DNA of 64,000 nt from Anaeromyxobacter dehalogenans 2CP-1 (lineage in GTDB: Bacteria > Myxococcota > Myxococcia > Myxococcales > Anaeromyxobacteraceae), in contig NC_011891.1 in assembly GCF_000022145.1 (NCBI RefSeq), positions 1,686,001-1,750,000 on the forward strand. Direction: 5' to 3'. Within the stretch, counting starts at the first letter, position 1. Every line of letters begins with the position of its first letter. Under the pieces are notes generated by a model. The model was not told the DNA's origin. It worked only from the letters and a program-made list of their open reading frames with translations, and did not search any database. The translations under genes were made by a program, and so were the position numbers. Shown here piece after piece: positions 35,520 to 44,280 of this stretch.

Positions 35520-36362
35520 GTGCCGGCCCGCAAGCGGCTCGCGGTGGCGCTGGCGGTGCTCGGGGGCGTGGCGCTGCTCGCGCTGGCGGCGTGGCTGGCG
35601 ATCCGGGGACGCCCGGGACCCGGCGCGGCGCTCGGGCTCGCCACGGTCGCCGCCGCGCTCGGCGTCCTCCAGGCGCTCTGGGTGCCGTTCGATCTCACCG
35701 GCCGGAGCCTGCGGCGCGGGCCGCCGGGGTCGCGGGCGGTGGCGCTCACCTTCGACGACGGGCCCTCCGACGACACGCCGGCGGTGCTGGCCGCGCTCGA
35801 CCGCGCCGGCGTCCGGGCCACGTTCTTCGTGCTGGGCGAGGCGGCGCGCCGCGCGCCGGAGCGGGTCCGGGAGGTCGCCCGCCGCGGGCACCTGGTGGCG
35901 CTGCACGGCGACACGCACGCGAAGCTGCTCCTGGCGGGGCCGCGGCGGGTGGCCGCCGAGCTCGATCGCTGCGCCGACGCCATCCGCGCCGCCGGCGTCG
36001 AGCCCGCGCCGCTGTTCCGCGCGCCGCACGGCTTCCGCGGCCCGTTCCTCGGGCCGGCGCTGCGCCGGCGCGGCCTCACGCTGGTGGGCTGGACGCGCGG
36101 CGTCTTCGACACCGAGCGCCCGGGCGCCGAGGCCATCGCGGCGAGCGCCAGCCGCCGCATGCGGCCCGGCGAGATCCTGCTGCTGCACGACGGCTGCGCC
36201 ACGCCCGGGATCGACCCGCGCCGCGACCAGACCGCCGCTGCGGTGCCGGAGATCGTCCGCCGCTGGCGCGAGGCCGGGTACGCGTTCGTGACGCTGGACG
36301 CGTTCGCCGCGCCGCGGGGGGCGGAGGGCGGGGCGGGCGCCGCCGCGCGGGGAGGGGCGTAG
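35520..36362 (+). CDS. Membrane-anchored polysaccharide deacetylase
   Basis: The 280-residue protein has an N-terminal membrane region (two hydrophobic segments within residues 7-58), then a NodB-type deacetylase domain. It keeps TFDDGP (Asp79, Asp80) and the metal-site histidines in HGDTH (129, 133), with the later motif LLLHDG. Such enzymes remove acetyl groups from N-acetylglucosamine polymers in the envelope. The start is GTG, seven bases after the glycosyltransferase stop. Confidence 0.9.
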   Translation: MPARKRLAVALAVLGGVALLALAAWLAIRGRPGPGAALGLATVAAALGVLQALWVPFDLTGRSLRRGPPGSRAVALTFDDGPSDDTPAVLAALDRAGVRATFFVLGEAARRAPERVREVARRGHLVALHGDTHAKLLLAGPRRVAAELDRCADAIRAAGVEPAPLFRAPHGFRGPFLGPALRRRGLTLVGWTRGVFDTERPGAEAIAASASRRMRPGEILLLHDGCATPGIDPRRDQTAAAVPEIVRRWREAGYAFVTLDAFAAPRGAEGGAGAAARGGA

Positions 36363-36365
36363 CGG

Positions 36366-37355
36366 ATGGGCGAGCGGCTCGCCGGCCTGCGGTCCCTCGC
36401 GCCGGCGCGGCCCGGGAGCCGGACCGCGCTGCACCTGGCCGGCCTCGCCGTCGTCGCCGGGCTGGCGGTGCTGGCGGCGCGCCACGTGGACCTGCGCGAG
36501 GTCGCGGGCGTGCTCGCCCGGGCGGACCCGCTGCTGCTGCTCGCCGCCAGCGGCGCGAACCTGCTCTCGCTCGCGCTGCACAGCGCGCGCTGGGCCTCGG
36601 TGGTGCGAGGGCCCGCGCTGCGGGTGCGCTTCCGCGACGCGTTCTCGGCGGTGGTGTCCGGCTTCGCGCTGTCGCTCGTGATCCCGGCCCGGGCCGGCGA
36701 CGTCGCCCGCGCCATGCTGCTCTCGCGCCGGTCGGGCGTGCCGGTGGCGTCGCTCCTCACCGCCGCGGCGCTCGACTACGTGGTCGGCGCCGCCACGCTG
36801 GTGCCGCTGCTCGCGGCGCTGGCGCTGCTCGGACCGCTGCCCGGCTGGGCGCGCCACGTGCTCCTCGTGTTCGCCGCGGTGGCCGTGGCGGGCGTGCTCC
36901 TGGCGCGGCTGCTCCGGCCGCCGCGCGGGCGCGCGCCGGAGCGGGGCGGGGGGGCGGGCCTGCTGGTGCGGCTGCGGGCGGGCCTGGCCGCGGCGCACGA
37001 TCCGCGCGCGCTGGCCGCGTCGTTCGCGTGGGGCCTCGCCGGCTGGGCCGCCGAGGTGCTCATCGCGCTGTGCGCGCTGGCGGCGGTGGGCCTCGCGCCG
37101 TCGCTCTGGGCGGCGGGGCTGGCCGTGGTGGCGTCCACCGCGGCCAACGTGGTGGCGGTGTCGCCCGGGAACGCCGGGCCGTTCGAGGCGGCGGTGGTGC
37201 TCGCGCTGGCGGGGGCGGGCGCGCCGCGCGAGGCCGCGCTGGCGTTCGCGCTGCTGTACCACCTGGCGCACCTCGCGCCGGTCGGGCTGGTGGGCGGCGC
37301 GATGCTCCTGCGGGAGGCCCGCGCGGCGGGACGGGACGCTCCGACGGGTCCGTAG
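36366..37355 (+). CDS. Flippase-like (UPF0104/LPG synthase TM-type) membrane protein
   Basis: The 329-residue protein has about eight membrane helices and the family's landmarks: SARWASVVRG in the first third, VIPARAGDVARAMLL and the late SPGNAGPFEAAVVLAL. Relatives include the flippase part of MprF and glycolipid-linked proteins beside glycosyltransferases. The ATG follows GGAGGGG and lies three bases after the deacetylase stop. Likely moves or binds a lipid intermediate of this operon. Confidence 0.85.
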   Translation: MGERLAGLRSLAPARPGSRTALHLAGLAVVAGLAVLAARHVDLREVAGVLARADPLLLLAASGANLLSLALHSARWASVVRGPALRVRFRDAFSAVVSGFALSLVIPARAGDVARAMLLSRRSGVPVASLLTAAALDYVVGAATLVPLLAALALLGPLPGWARHVLLVFAAVAVAGVLLARLLRPPRGRAPERGGGAGLLVRLRAGLAAAHDPRALAASFAWGLAGWAAEVLIALCALAAVGLAPSLWAAGLAVVASTAANVVAVSPGNAGPFEAAVVLALAGAGAPREAALAFALLYHLAHLAPVGLVGGAMLLREARAAGRDAPTGP

Positions 37356-37369
37356 TACCCTCCGCGCCG

Positions 37370-37987
37370 GTGACGGCGCAGCGCAAGCCGGAGGGCGGGG
37401 AGGACGCGGGGGCGGCGGACGCCGCCGACGTCGCGGCCGCCCTGCGCGGCGATCGCGCCGCCCAGCGCGCGCTCTACGACCGGTACCGTCCGGCGGTGCA
37501 CCGGCTGGCGCGCAGCTTCCCCGCGCTCGACGCGGACGACGCCGAGGACGTGGTGCAGGACGCGTTCGTCCGCGCGTTCGCGAGCCTGGCCCGGCTGGAG
37601 CAGCCGGCGCGCTTCGGCGGCTGGCTGCTCACCATCGCCCGCAACCGGGCCATCACCCGCATCGCCCGCGGCCGGGCGCGGAGCCAGCTCGCCGAGGAGC
37701 TGGGGCGCGAGGCCGAGGCGCTGGGGGCGGGCGAGGCCGAGGCCCCGGATCCCGAGGCCGGCGCGGAGCTGGAGCTGGTGCGCCGGGTGGTGGACGAGCT
37801 GCCGGAGGGGCCGGAGAAGGAGACGGTCCGGCTCTTCTACCTGGAGGGCCAGCTCACCGCGCGCGAGATCGCGGCCAGGCTGGGCGTCGGCAAGAGCGCG
37901 ATCACCATGCGGCTCGAGCGGTTCCGGGCCAAGGTGAAGCGTCGGCTGCTGGCCGAGGTGGCCAGGCTGCGGGGTGAGGAGTCCTAG
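37370..37987 (+). CDS. ECF-type RNA polymerase sigma factor
   Basis: The 205-residue protein has a sigma region 2 (DRAAQRALYDRYRPAVHRLA to the -10 contacting segment ARFGGWLLTIARNRAI) and region 4 with its helix-turn-helix (LTAREIAARLGVGKSAITMR). No region 3 or 1.1 is present, as expected for group 4 sigma factors. The start is GTG. The next gene encodes a zinc-type anti-sigma factor, so its activity is probably held until an envelope signal arrives. Confidence 0.92.
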   Translation: MTAQRKPEGGEDAGAADAADVAAALRGDRAAQRALYDRYRPAVHRLARSFPALDADDAEDVVQDAFVRAFASLARLEQPARFGGWLLTIARNRAITRIARGRARSQLAEELGREAEALGAGEAEAPDPEAGAELELVRRVVDELPEGPEKETVRLFYLEGQLTAREIAARLGVGKSAITMRLERFRAKVKRRLLAEVARLRGEES

Positions 37988-37991
37988 GCAC

Positions 37992-38834
37992 GTGGTCCAC
38001 CTGACCGAACCCGTCTACGCGAGGCTGATCCGGGGCGAGCTTCCCCCGGACGAGGCGGCGGCCTGGGCGCGCCACCTCGAGTCCGGCTGCGACGCCTGCG
38101 AGGCGTTCCTCGCCGCCCGGCCGGGGCCGGACGCGCTCGACGCGCGCGCCGACCGGGCGCTGGCGGCGCTCGGCCCGCCCGGCGCGCCCGGCGACGATCT
38201 CGAGTACCGCCGCATCGAGCAGCGGCTCGCCCAGGGCCGGATGGTGGATGCCCGGCGCGCCGCGCCCCGCCGCCTCCCGCGCCCGGCGCTCGCGATCGCC
38301 GCGGGCATGGCCGCGGCCGGGCTCGCCGGGCTGTGGCTCGCGAGCCGGGCGCCGGAGCGGCCGGGCCGGCCGGAGTGGACGGGCGAGAAGGGCATGGGCG
38401 CGGCGCCGGCCGCGGCCCCGGTGCGGCTGCGCTTCCTCGTGGTCACGCGCGGCGCCGGCGCGCCCTCGGTGGAGAAGGGCGTCTCCGGGCAGCCGGTGCC
38501 CGCCGCCGCCAGCCTGCAGTTCGAGGTGGAGCTGGGGCGCGCCGCGCAGGTGGCGCTGGTGCGCGCGGCGCCGGGGCGCCCGCCCGAGGTGTTCTTCCGC
38601 GAGTCCCTGCCCGCGGGCCGCACCGTGGTCGCGGTGGACGGCCGGCCGGCGGCGTACCCGCTGGCGGAGCTCTCGGGCCCGCAGCGCTTCGTGGCGGTCT
38701 CGAGCCCCGCCGCGCTGGACGAGGCCGCGATCGCGCGCGCCGCCGGGCAGGTGGCGGGCGGTGCGCGGATGGAGCCGTCCGCCGCCGGTCCGGAGGGGCT
38801 TTCGGTGGACGCGGTGGACGTCACGGTGCAATAG
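37992..38834 (+). CDS. Putative zinc-binding transmembrane anti-sigma factor
   Basis: The 280-residue protein has His28, Cys33 and Cys36 in HLESGCDAC, close to the Hx3Cx2C motif of ZAS anti-sigma domains but with one extra residue. One membrane helix runs from about 99 to 118. The region beyond it, predicted periplasmic, is beta-rich (VRLRFLVVTRG, SLQFEVELGRAAQVALVRAA) and resembles the DUF4384-type domains seen near caspase-like genes. The GTG at 37992 was chosen because GAGGAG precedes it by ten bases; an overlapping GTG at 37974 is possible. It stands four bases after the sigma factor gene. Confidence 0.7.
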   Translation: MVHLTEPVYARLIRGELPPDEAAAWARHLESGCDACEAFLAARPGPDALDARADRALAALGPPGAPGDDLEYRRIEQRLAQGRMVDARRAAPRRLPRPALAIAAGMAAAGLAGLWLASRAPERPGRPEWTGEKGMGAAPAAAPVRLRFLVVTRGAGAPSVEKGVSGQPVPAAASLQFEVELGRAAQVALVRAAPGRPPEVFFRESLPAGRTVVAVDGRPAAYPLAELSGPQRFVAVSSPAALDEAAIARAAGQVAGGARMEPSAAGPEGLSVDAVDVTVQ

Positions 38835-38953
38835 GAGGGGCTGCGCCGGCGCGAGGGGTCGCGCCGGGACGGGGGCCACGGGGCGGTCCCCTCGACCGGA
38901 GCAACGGCCGGCGGCGGCCGAGGGAACCGCCGGCGGCGAGACGAAGGAGCCCG

Positions 38954-40690
38954 ATGTTCGCGCCGTCCCCCAGCCCGCCACGGCCCGCGGCCGCGCCCGC
39001 TCGCGCGCGCCGCGCCTGCGCGCTGCTCGCCGCGGTCGCCTGCCTCGCCCCGCCCGCCGCCCGCGCCGACGATCCCGCCCCGCCCTCGGCGCCTCCCGCC
39101 GCGCCGGCCGCGTCCTCGGAGAAGGGCGGGCTCGTGCCGCTCGACCTGCCGCGCGCCAGCGTGGCGGCGGCCCACGCGCCGCGGCGGATCGCGCTGCTCC
39201 TCGGCGTGCAGCGCTTCGACGACGCGAGCTGGCGGCCGCTCAGGTACCCCGACGCCGACGCGCGCGCGCTCGGCGAGGCGCTGCGGGATCCGGGCGGGTT
39301 CGACGAGGTGCGGGTGCTCACCGGCGCCACGCGCGCCGAGGTGCGCGACGCGCTCCGGGCGCTCGCCGCGTCCGACCGCGACGAGCGCGACACGGTGGTC
39401 GTCTACGTCTCCTCGCACGGCACGCTGGCGCGCGACGCGGCCGGCCAGCTCCGGCGCTACCTGGTGGTGCGCGACACCCGGCTCGACGACGTGCCCGGCA
39501 CCGCGCTCGCCATGGACGAGCTGAACGCCGAGTTCGACCACCTCCGCTCGCGGCGCAAGGTGCTGGTGCTCGCCACCTGCCACTCCGGCGGCGGCAAGTC
39601 GCTCCTGCCCGACGAGGTCCGCCGCGAGCTCGAGGCCACCAAGGCCGGGTTCCTGGTGCGGCCCATCGAGGAGGTCTCGCGCGCGAGCACCGTGCTCGCC
39701 GCCAGCGACTGGGGCGAGACCGCGCGCGAGGACGAGCGGCTCGGGCACGACATCTACACGTACTTCCTGGTCGAGGCGCTCCGCGCCGGCGCCGACCGCA
39801 ACGGCGACGGGGCGGTGACCGCCTCGGAGGCGCACGACTACGCCCGCCGCCGGACCTACGCCTACACCGCCGGCCGGCAGCGGCCCAGCGCCGAGTCCAC
39901 CGAGGTGGGCGCGGATCCCATCGTGCTGGTCGGGCGGGTGGAGCGGAAGGGGAAGCCGGAGCTGTACAGCTACGCCACGCGGCTCGACGGGTTCACGGTG
40001 AGCGTCGACGGGCGTCCGCTGGCGGAGCTGCCGGGCGGGGTGGTGCTCGAGCCCGGCCGCAGCCGTGTGCAGCTCGCGAAGGGCGGCGGGCCGGCGCTCC
40101 TCGACCGCACCGTCTCGCTCGACCCGGGCGAGCGGGTGGACGTGATGACGCTCCTCGAGCACGCCAAGGGGCGCTGGGAGGCGGCGCCGCGGGTGGCGCT
40201 GCTCGCGTTCCTGGACGCGCGCAGCCGGCGCGAGGTGCTCGGGCCCGTCCCCGGCATCGGCGCGGCGCTCACCGCGCGCGGCTGGCCGGCCCCCTCGCTC
40301 TCGCTCCGGCTCGACCTCGTCGGCTCGTTCGGCCGCTCGCGCATCCGGCAGGGCGGGGCCGAGGCCACGTTCGACTACACCGCGCTCGCGGCCGGCGTCG
40401 GCGTGCCCTGGCGATTCGAGCCGGCGGCGCTCCGCGGCGCGGCGCTCCTCGCCGGCCCGCGCCTCTCGCTGCTCTGGCTCGACCGGCGCTTCGACCTCGC
40501 GCTCGCGCCGCCCGCGCAGCGCGTGCTGACGTTCACCCCGGGGCTGCTGCTCGGCGCCGCGATGCCGCTCGGGCGCGGCTTCACCGCGGGCGCGGAGCTG
40601 CACGTCGACTGGCTCCTGCTCCGCGTGGACGGGGAGAACCGCTCCACCGGCCTCGCCGAGCTGCTGGTCGGCGCGGGGTATCGCTTCTGA
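38954..40690 (+). CDS. Secreted caspase-like (C14) protease fused to an outer-membrane barrel
   Basis: The 578-residue protein has a signal peptide (cleavage near residue 38), then a caspase-fold domain at about 78-330 with the His155/Cys209 dyad in YVSSHGTL and LATCHSGGG. An EF-hand-like loop occurs at 281-292 (DRNGDGAVTASE; Asp281, Asn283, Asp285, Glu292), suggesting calcium binding. A PEGA-like segment around 350-400 (GFTVSVDGRPLAELPGG) leads into a C-terminal region of amphipathic strands that ends GAGYRF, typical of outer-membrane beta-barrels. The ATG follows GGAG. Placed 119 bases behind the sigma/anti-sigma pair. Substrate unknown. Confidence 0.82.
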   Translation: MFAPSPSPPRPAAAPARARRACALLAAVACLAPPAARADDPAPPSAPPAAPAASSEKGGLVPLDLPRASVAAAHAPRRIALLLGVQRFDDASWRPLRYPDADARALGEALRDPGGFDEVRVLTGATRAEVRDALRALAASDRDERDTVVVYVSSHGTLARDAAGQLRRYLVVRDTRLDDVPGTALAMDELNAEFDHLRSRRKVLVLATCHSGGGKSLLPDEVRRELEATKAGFLVRPIEEVSRASTVLAASDWGETAREDERLGHDIYTYFLVEALRAGADRNGDGAVTASEAHDYARRRTYAYTAGRQRPSAESTEVGADPIVLVGRVERKGKPELYSYATRLDGFTVSVDGRPLAELPGGVVLEPGRSRVQLAKGGGPALLDRTVSLDPGERVDVMTLLEHAKGRWEAAPRVALLAFLDARSRREVLGPVPGIGAALTARGWPAPSLSLRLDLVGSFGRSRIRQGGAEATFDYTALAAGVGVPWRFEPAALRGAALLAGPRLSLLWLDRRFDLALAPPAQRVLTFTPGLLLGAAMPLGRGFTAGAELHVDWLLLRVDGENRSTGLAELLVGAGYRF

Positions 40691-40746
40691 TGGGCGCGTG
40701 GCCGGCAGCCTGGGCCCCGGGGTCCGACGGACGGAGGTTCCGCCGC

Positions 40747-41724
40747 ATGTCGCGAACGACGCTGGCCGTGCTCCTCGCGCTCACCCTCGGGTGTGGCGGC
40801 CTGGACAGCCCTGACCTGTCCACCGGCCAGGTGCAGGGGCGCATCCTGGGGGCTTCCGCCGGCGCGTACGTGTACCCGCTCGGCAGGCCCGACCTGGTGG
40901 TCCGCGCCGGCGCCGCCGGCGACTTCGCCTATCGCCTCGCGCTCCCGCGCGGCGCGCACGACCTCGTGCTCTACGACGGCGGCGTGCGCGCGGAGCGGGT
41001 ACCGGTCGAGGTCGAGGGCGCGGGGCTGCGCACGGTCGCCGACCGGCGCGGGGAGGGCGCCGCGGGCGCCGCCGCGAAGATGCCGTTCGCCGGCGCGATC
41101 CTGGCCGGCGTCCGCGCGGTGGGCGGGGCGCTGCCGCTCGACCCGCGGCTCGACGTGACCGGCACCGACCCCGGCGCCAGGCTCCCGCTCGGCACCACCA
41201 CCGCGCTGTTCCAGCCGCTGCCCGCCGGCCGCTACCGGCTCACCGCCGAGATGGTGGGCTTCGTGAAGGGCGGGGCCGACGTGGACGTGGTGGAGGGCGC
41301 GAGCACGTCCTACGAGCTCGACCTGCTGGTGGACGACGACGAGGCCGAGAAGGGGTGCGCGGCCACCGGCGGCTGCGAGAGCAGCGCGCTCGAGTGCGAG
41401 GACGACGGGCTCTGCCACGACGCGGATCCTTCGGGCAGCGCCTGCGCCTACACCTGCGACGGCGGCGCGCTCTGCCCGGCGGGCCTCGACTGCAGCGGCG
41501 GCCAGTGCCTCGCCGACCGCGACTGCGCCACGTACCTGTCCGTCGCCGGCACGCCGTGCGTGAGCGACGACGTCTGCGACGACGCGCTCCACGACGGCTC
41601 CTGCCGCCGGTCCTCGCCCGAGCAGCCCGGCTACTGCACCGCGCCCTGCCAGGACGCGGCGCAGTGCGCCCCGTTCGGCGCCGGCTGGACCTGCGACGGT
41701 GGCCTCTGCGCGCCGCCGCCGTGA
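40747..41724 (+). CDS. Cys-rich lipoprotein
   Basis: The 325-residue product has a lipoprotein signal peptide (LALTLGCGG). The N-terminal half is beta-rich like carboxypeptidase-regulatory folds (VQGRILGASAGAYVYPLG, PLPAGRYRLTAEMVGF). The last 110 residues hold more than 15 cysteines in a CxxxCxxGxxC-like pattern common in myxobacterial surface proteins. The ATG at 40747 has GGAGG eight bases upstream; an ATG overlapping the previous stop (40690) would precede the signal sequence and is less likely. Probably surface-exposed and disulfide-bonded, co-expressed with the caspase-barrel protein. Confidence 0.8.
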   Translation: MSRTTLAVLLALTLGCGGLDSPDLSTGQVQGRILGASAGAYVYPLGRPDLVVRAGAAGDFAYRLALPRGAHDLVLYDGGVRAERVPVEVEGAGLRTVADRRGEGAAGAAAKMPFAGAILAGVRAVGGALPLDPRLDVTGTDPGARLPLGTTTALFQPLPAGRYRLTAEMVGFVKGGADVDVVEGASTSYELDLLVDDDEAEKGCAATGGCESSALECEDDGLCHDADPSGSACAYTCDGGALCPAGLDCSGGQCLADRDCATYLSVAGTPCVSDDVCDDALHDGSCRRSSPEQPGYCTAPCQDAAQCAPFGAGWTCDGGLCAPPP

Positions 41725-41884
41725 TCGGCGCGGTCGCCCGCAGCGAACGCTCCCGGCTCGTCCCTCGACCGGCCTCGGGGCGAGCGCGTCGTCGCAGGGC
41801 CGCGGAAGGCGCTGCACGCGCGCGCCGCCGCGAGGTACAACGTCGCGAGCCGCCCGGCCCGGGCGGCCCCGCGAGCCCCCACGC

Positions 41885-43126
41885 ATGAGCCCACGCCGAC
41901 CGCCGACCCCACGAACGCGCCCGCGCGCCCCGCGCCGCGGCCCGGTCCGCTCCGGCCTGGACGTGCTGGCCGCGCGCCGCTTCGCGCCGCTGCGCGGGCG
42001 CGCGGTGGGCCTGGTGTGCAACCCGACCGCGGTCACCTCGCGGCTCGTGCACGCGGCCGACCTGCTGCACGGCGCGCGCGGCGTGCGGCTCGCGGCGCTG
42101 TTCGGGCCGGAGCACGGCGTCCGGGGCGACGCGCAGTACATGGCGGCGGTGGAGGGCGACCGCGATCCCCGCACCGGCGTGCCGGTGCACTCGCTCTACG
42201 GGGCCACGCCGGCGTCGCTGAAGCCGCGGCCGGAGCACCTGGCGGGCCTGGACGCGCTGGTGTTCGACATCCAGGACGTCGGCACGCGCTTCTACACGTA
42301 CCAGGCCACCATGATGCTGTGCATGGAGGCGGCCGCCGCGGCGCGGCTCGCGTTCGTGGTGCTGGACCGGCCCGACCCCATCGACGGGGTGCGGGTGGAG
42401 GGCCCCGCGCTGCGCCCGGGCTTCGAGAGCTTCTGCGGGCTGCACGATCTGGCGGTGCGCCACGGCATGACGGTGGGCGAGCTGGCGCTGCTGTTCCGCG
42501 CCGAGCGGCGGCTCGACCTCGAGCTCGAGATCGTGCCGTGCGAGGGGTGGCGGCGCGGGCAGCGCTTCCGCGACACCGGCCTGCCCTGGGTGTTCCCGTC
42601 GCCCAACATGCCCACGCCGGAGACCGCGCTGGTCTATCCGGGCATGTGCCTGCTCGAGGGCACCAACCTGTCGGAGGGGCGCGGCACCACCCGTCCGTTC
42701 GAGCTGTTCGGCGCGCCCTGGCTGGACGGCGCGCGCCTCGCGGCCGACCTCGCGCGCGACCGCCTCCCGGGCGTGGCCTTCCGCCCGGTGAGCTTCGTGC
42801 CGACCTGGGATAAGCACGCCGGAATCCGCTGCCACGGCGTGGAGCTGCACGTGACCGAGCCCGAGCGCTTCCGCCCGTTCCGCACCGGCCTCGCCTGCGT
42901 CATCCGCGCCCGCGCCCAGGAGCCGGCCCGGTTCGCCTGGCGCACCGAGCCGTACGAGTTCGTGGCGGACGTCCCGGCGTTCGACCTGCTGTGCGGCTCG
43001 GCCCGGGAGCGCGAGGGCATCGAGGCGGGGGCCTCGGCCGCCGAGCTGGCACGGGCGTTCGCGCCGGAGGAGCGGGCCTTCGCCCGCCGTCGCGCGCCCT
43101 TCCTGCGCTATCGCGACCTGCGCTAG
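41885..43126 (+). CDS. DUF1343 (NamZ-type) exo-N-acetylmuramidase
   Basis: The 413-residue protein matches DUF1343, whose founding member NamZ removes N-acetylmuramic acid from peptidoglycan ends. Conserved stretches include LFGPEHGVRGDAQ, FDIQDVGTRFYTYQATM, PSPNMPTPETALVYPGM and LLEGTNLSEGRGTTRPFE. The N-terminus is Arg/Pro-rich without an obvious Sec signal, so location is uncertain; a later start is possible. Likely role: murein turnover. Confidence 0.88.
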   Translation: MSPRRPPTPRTRPRAPRRGPVRSGLDVLAARRFAPLRGRAVGLVCNPTAVTSRLVHAADLLHGARGVRLAALFGPEHGVRGDAQYMAAVEGDRDPRTGVPVHSLYGATPASLKPRPEHLAGLDALVFDIQDVGTRFYTYQATMMLCMEAAAAARLAFVVLDRPDPIDGVRVEGPALRPGFESFCGLHDLAVRHGMTVGELALLFRAERRLDLELEIVPCEGWRRGQRFRDTGLPWVFPSPNMPTPETALVYPGMCLLEGTNLSEGRGTTRPFELFGAPWLDGARLAADLARDRLPGVAFRPVSFVPTWDKHAGIRCHGVELHVTEPERFRPFRTGLACVIRARAQEPARFAWRTEPYEFVADVPAFDLLCGSAREREGIEAGASAAELARAFAPEERAFARRRAPFLRYRDLR

Positions 43127-43156
43127 CCTTCCCTGGTCCTCTCCCCCGGAGCCCAC

Positions 43157-43720
43157 GTGCGCATCGGCCTGGCCAGCGACAGCGACGGCGACGTGGGCGC
43201 GCTCGTGCGCGCGCTCGACGTGCTGGCGCGCGCCGGCGTGGACCGGGCGTTCTTCCTGGGGCGGCGCCTCGCCGACCTGGAGGCGGCGCTGGCGCGGCGC
43301 GCGGCGGCGGGCCCGGATCCGCTGGCCGGGCGGGTGGTCCGCGTGGCGAGCCGCGCCGACCCGGAGCGCGCGGCCGGCGCGCCGGCGAAGGTGATCGATC
43401 TCCTGGAGGGCCTGCTCTGCTGCGCGGTGCACGACAAGGCCGAGCTGACCCGCGACGACATCGAGAACGCGACGCTGCTCCTGCACGGGCGCGCCGCGCG
43501 CGCCGCGCTGGTGGGGATCGGGCCGCGCTGCTTCGTGGCGCCGGGGCGCGTGCGCGCCGCCGCGGTGGCGCCCGGCACCTCGCCCGAGCCGCCCAGCTGC
43601 GCAGTGCTGGAGATCGGGCCGGACGGCTTCGCGCTCACCGTGCTCGGCCTCGACGGCGCGGAGCTGCGCCGCGAGCGCGCCGCGGCGACGGGCGGCGGCG
43701 GGAGGCTCTCGGTCCGATGA
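43157..43720 (+). CDS. Metallophosphoesterase-like protein, probably degenerate
   Basis: The 187-residue product begins MRIGLASDSDGDVGALVRAL, the place where calcineurin-like phosphoesterases carry the D-x-H metal motif; here it reads D-S-D and the usual GNH and GH histidines are not evident. A central VHDKAELTRDDIENATLLLHG segment may hold the remnant GHTH-like loop. It may have lost catalysis. The GTG start follows GGAG about eight bases upstream; the stop overlaps the nadD ATG by four bases (ATGA). Confidence 0.6.
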   Translation: MRIGLASDSDGDVGALVRALDVLARAGVDRAFFLGRRLADLEAALARRAAAGPDPLAGRVVRVASRADPERAAGAPAKVIDLLEGLLCCAVHDKAELTRDDIENATLLLHGRAARAALVGIGPRCFVAPGRVRAAAVAPGTSPEPPSCAVLEIGPDGFALTVLGLDGAELRRERAAATGGGGRLSVR

Positions 43721-44280
43721 GCGGCGGCCGCGAGATCGCGCTCCTGGGCGGCTCGTTCAACCCGCCGCACGTGGCCCACCTGATGGCCGCGTGGTGGGCC
43801 CTCGCCACGCAGGGCGTCTCGGAGGTGTGGCTCCTCCCCACGTTCCGCCACCCGTTCGGCAAGGACCTGGCGCCGTTCGAGGACCGGCTGGAGATGTGCC
43901 GCCTCGCCGCGCGGGCGCTGCGCGGCGTGCACGTGTGCGGCGCCGAGGCGGAGCTGGCCGCGGACCCGCTGGTCGGCAAGACCGCCCGCACGCTCGAGCA
44001 CCTCGCGGCGAAGCACCCCGATCAGCGGTTCGCGCTGATCGTCGGCGCGGACATCCTCGCCGAGACCGCGAAGTGGTACCGCTGGGACCGCGTGCAGGCG
44101 CTGGCCCGCATCATCGTGGTGGGGCGCCAGGGCCACCCGCCGGTCCCCGGCGCGCCCGACCTGCCGGCCATCTCCTCCACCGAGATCCGCGCGCGGCTCG
44201 CGCGCGGCGAGGACGTGCGCGGCCTCGTGCCGGAGAAGGTGCTGCGCTACGTCGAGGAGAAGGGGCTCTACCGCGGCTGA
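43717..44280 (+). CDS. nadD: Nicotinate-nucleotide adenylyltransferase NadD
   Basis: The 187-residue enzyme makes nicotinate adenine dinucleotide from nicotinate mononucleotide and ATP. It has the nucleotidyltransferase motif GGSFNPPHVAHL (the HxxH of the family) and the C-terminal ISSTEIRARL signature. The ATG overlaps the previous stop, so translation is coupled. Its 3' end overlaps the convergent DUF2520 gene by 13 bases. Confidence 0.95.
   Translation: MSGGREIALLGGSFNPPHVAHLMAAWWALATQGVSEVWLLPTFRHPFGKDLAPFEDRLEMCRLAARALRGVHVCGAEAELAADPLVGKTARTLEHLAAKHPDQRFALIVGADILAETAKWYRWDRVQALARIIVVGRQGHPPVPGAPDLPAISSTEIRARLARGEDVRGLVPEKVLRYVEEKGLYRG

Noticed and set aside
43157-43720. Active calcineurin-like phosphoesterase
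   Set aside because: The expected D-x-H and GNH metal motifs are missing, so only a degenerate relative is proposed.
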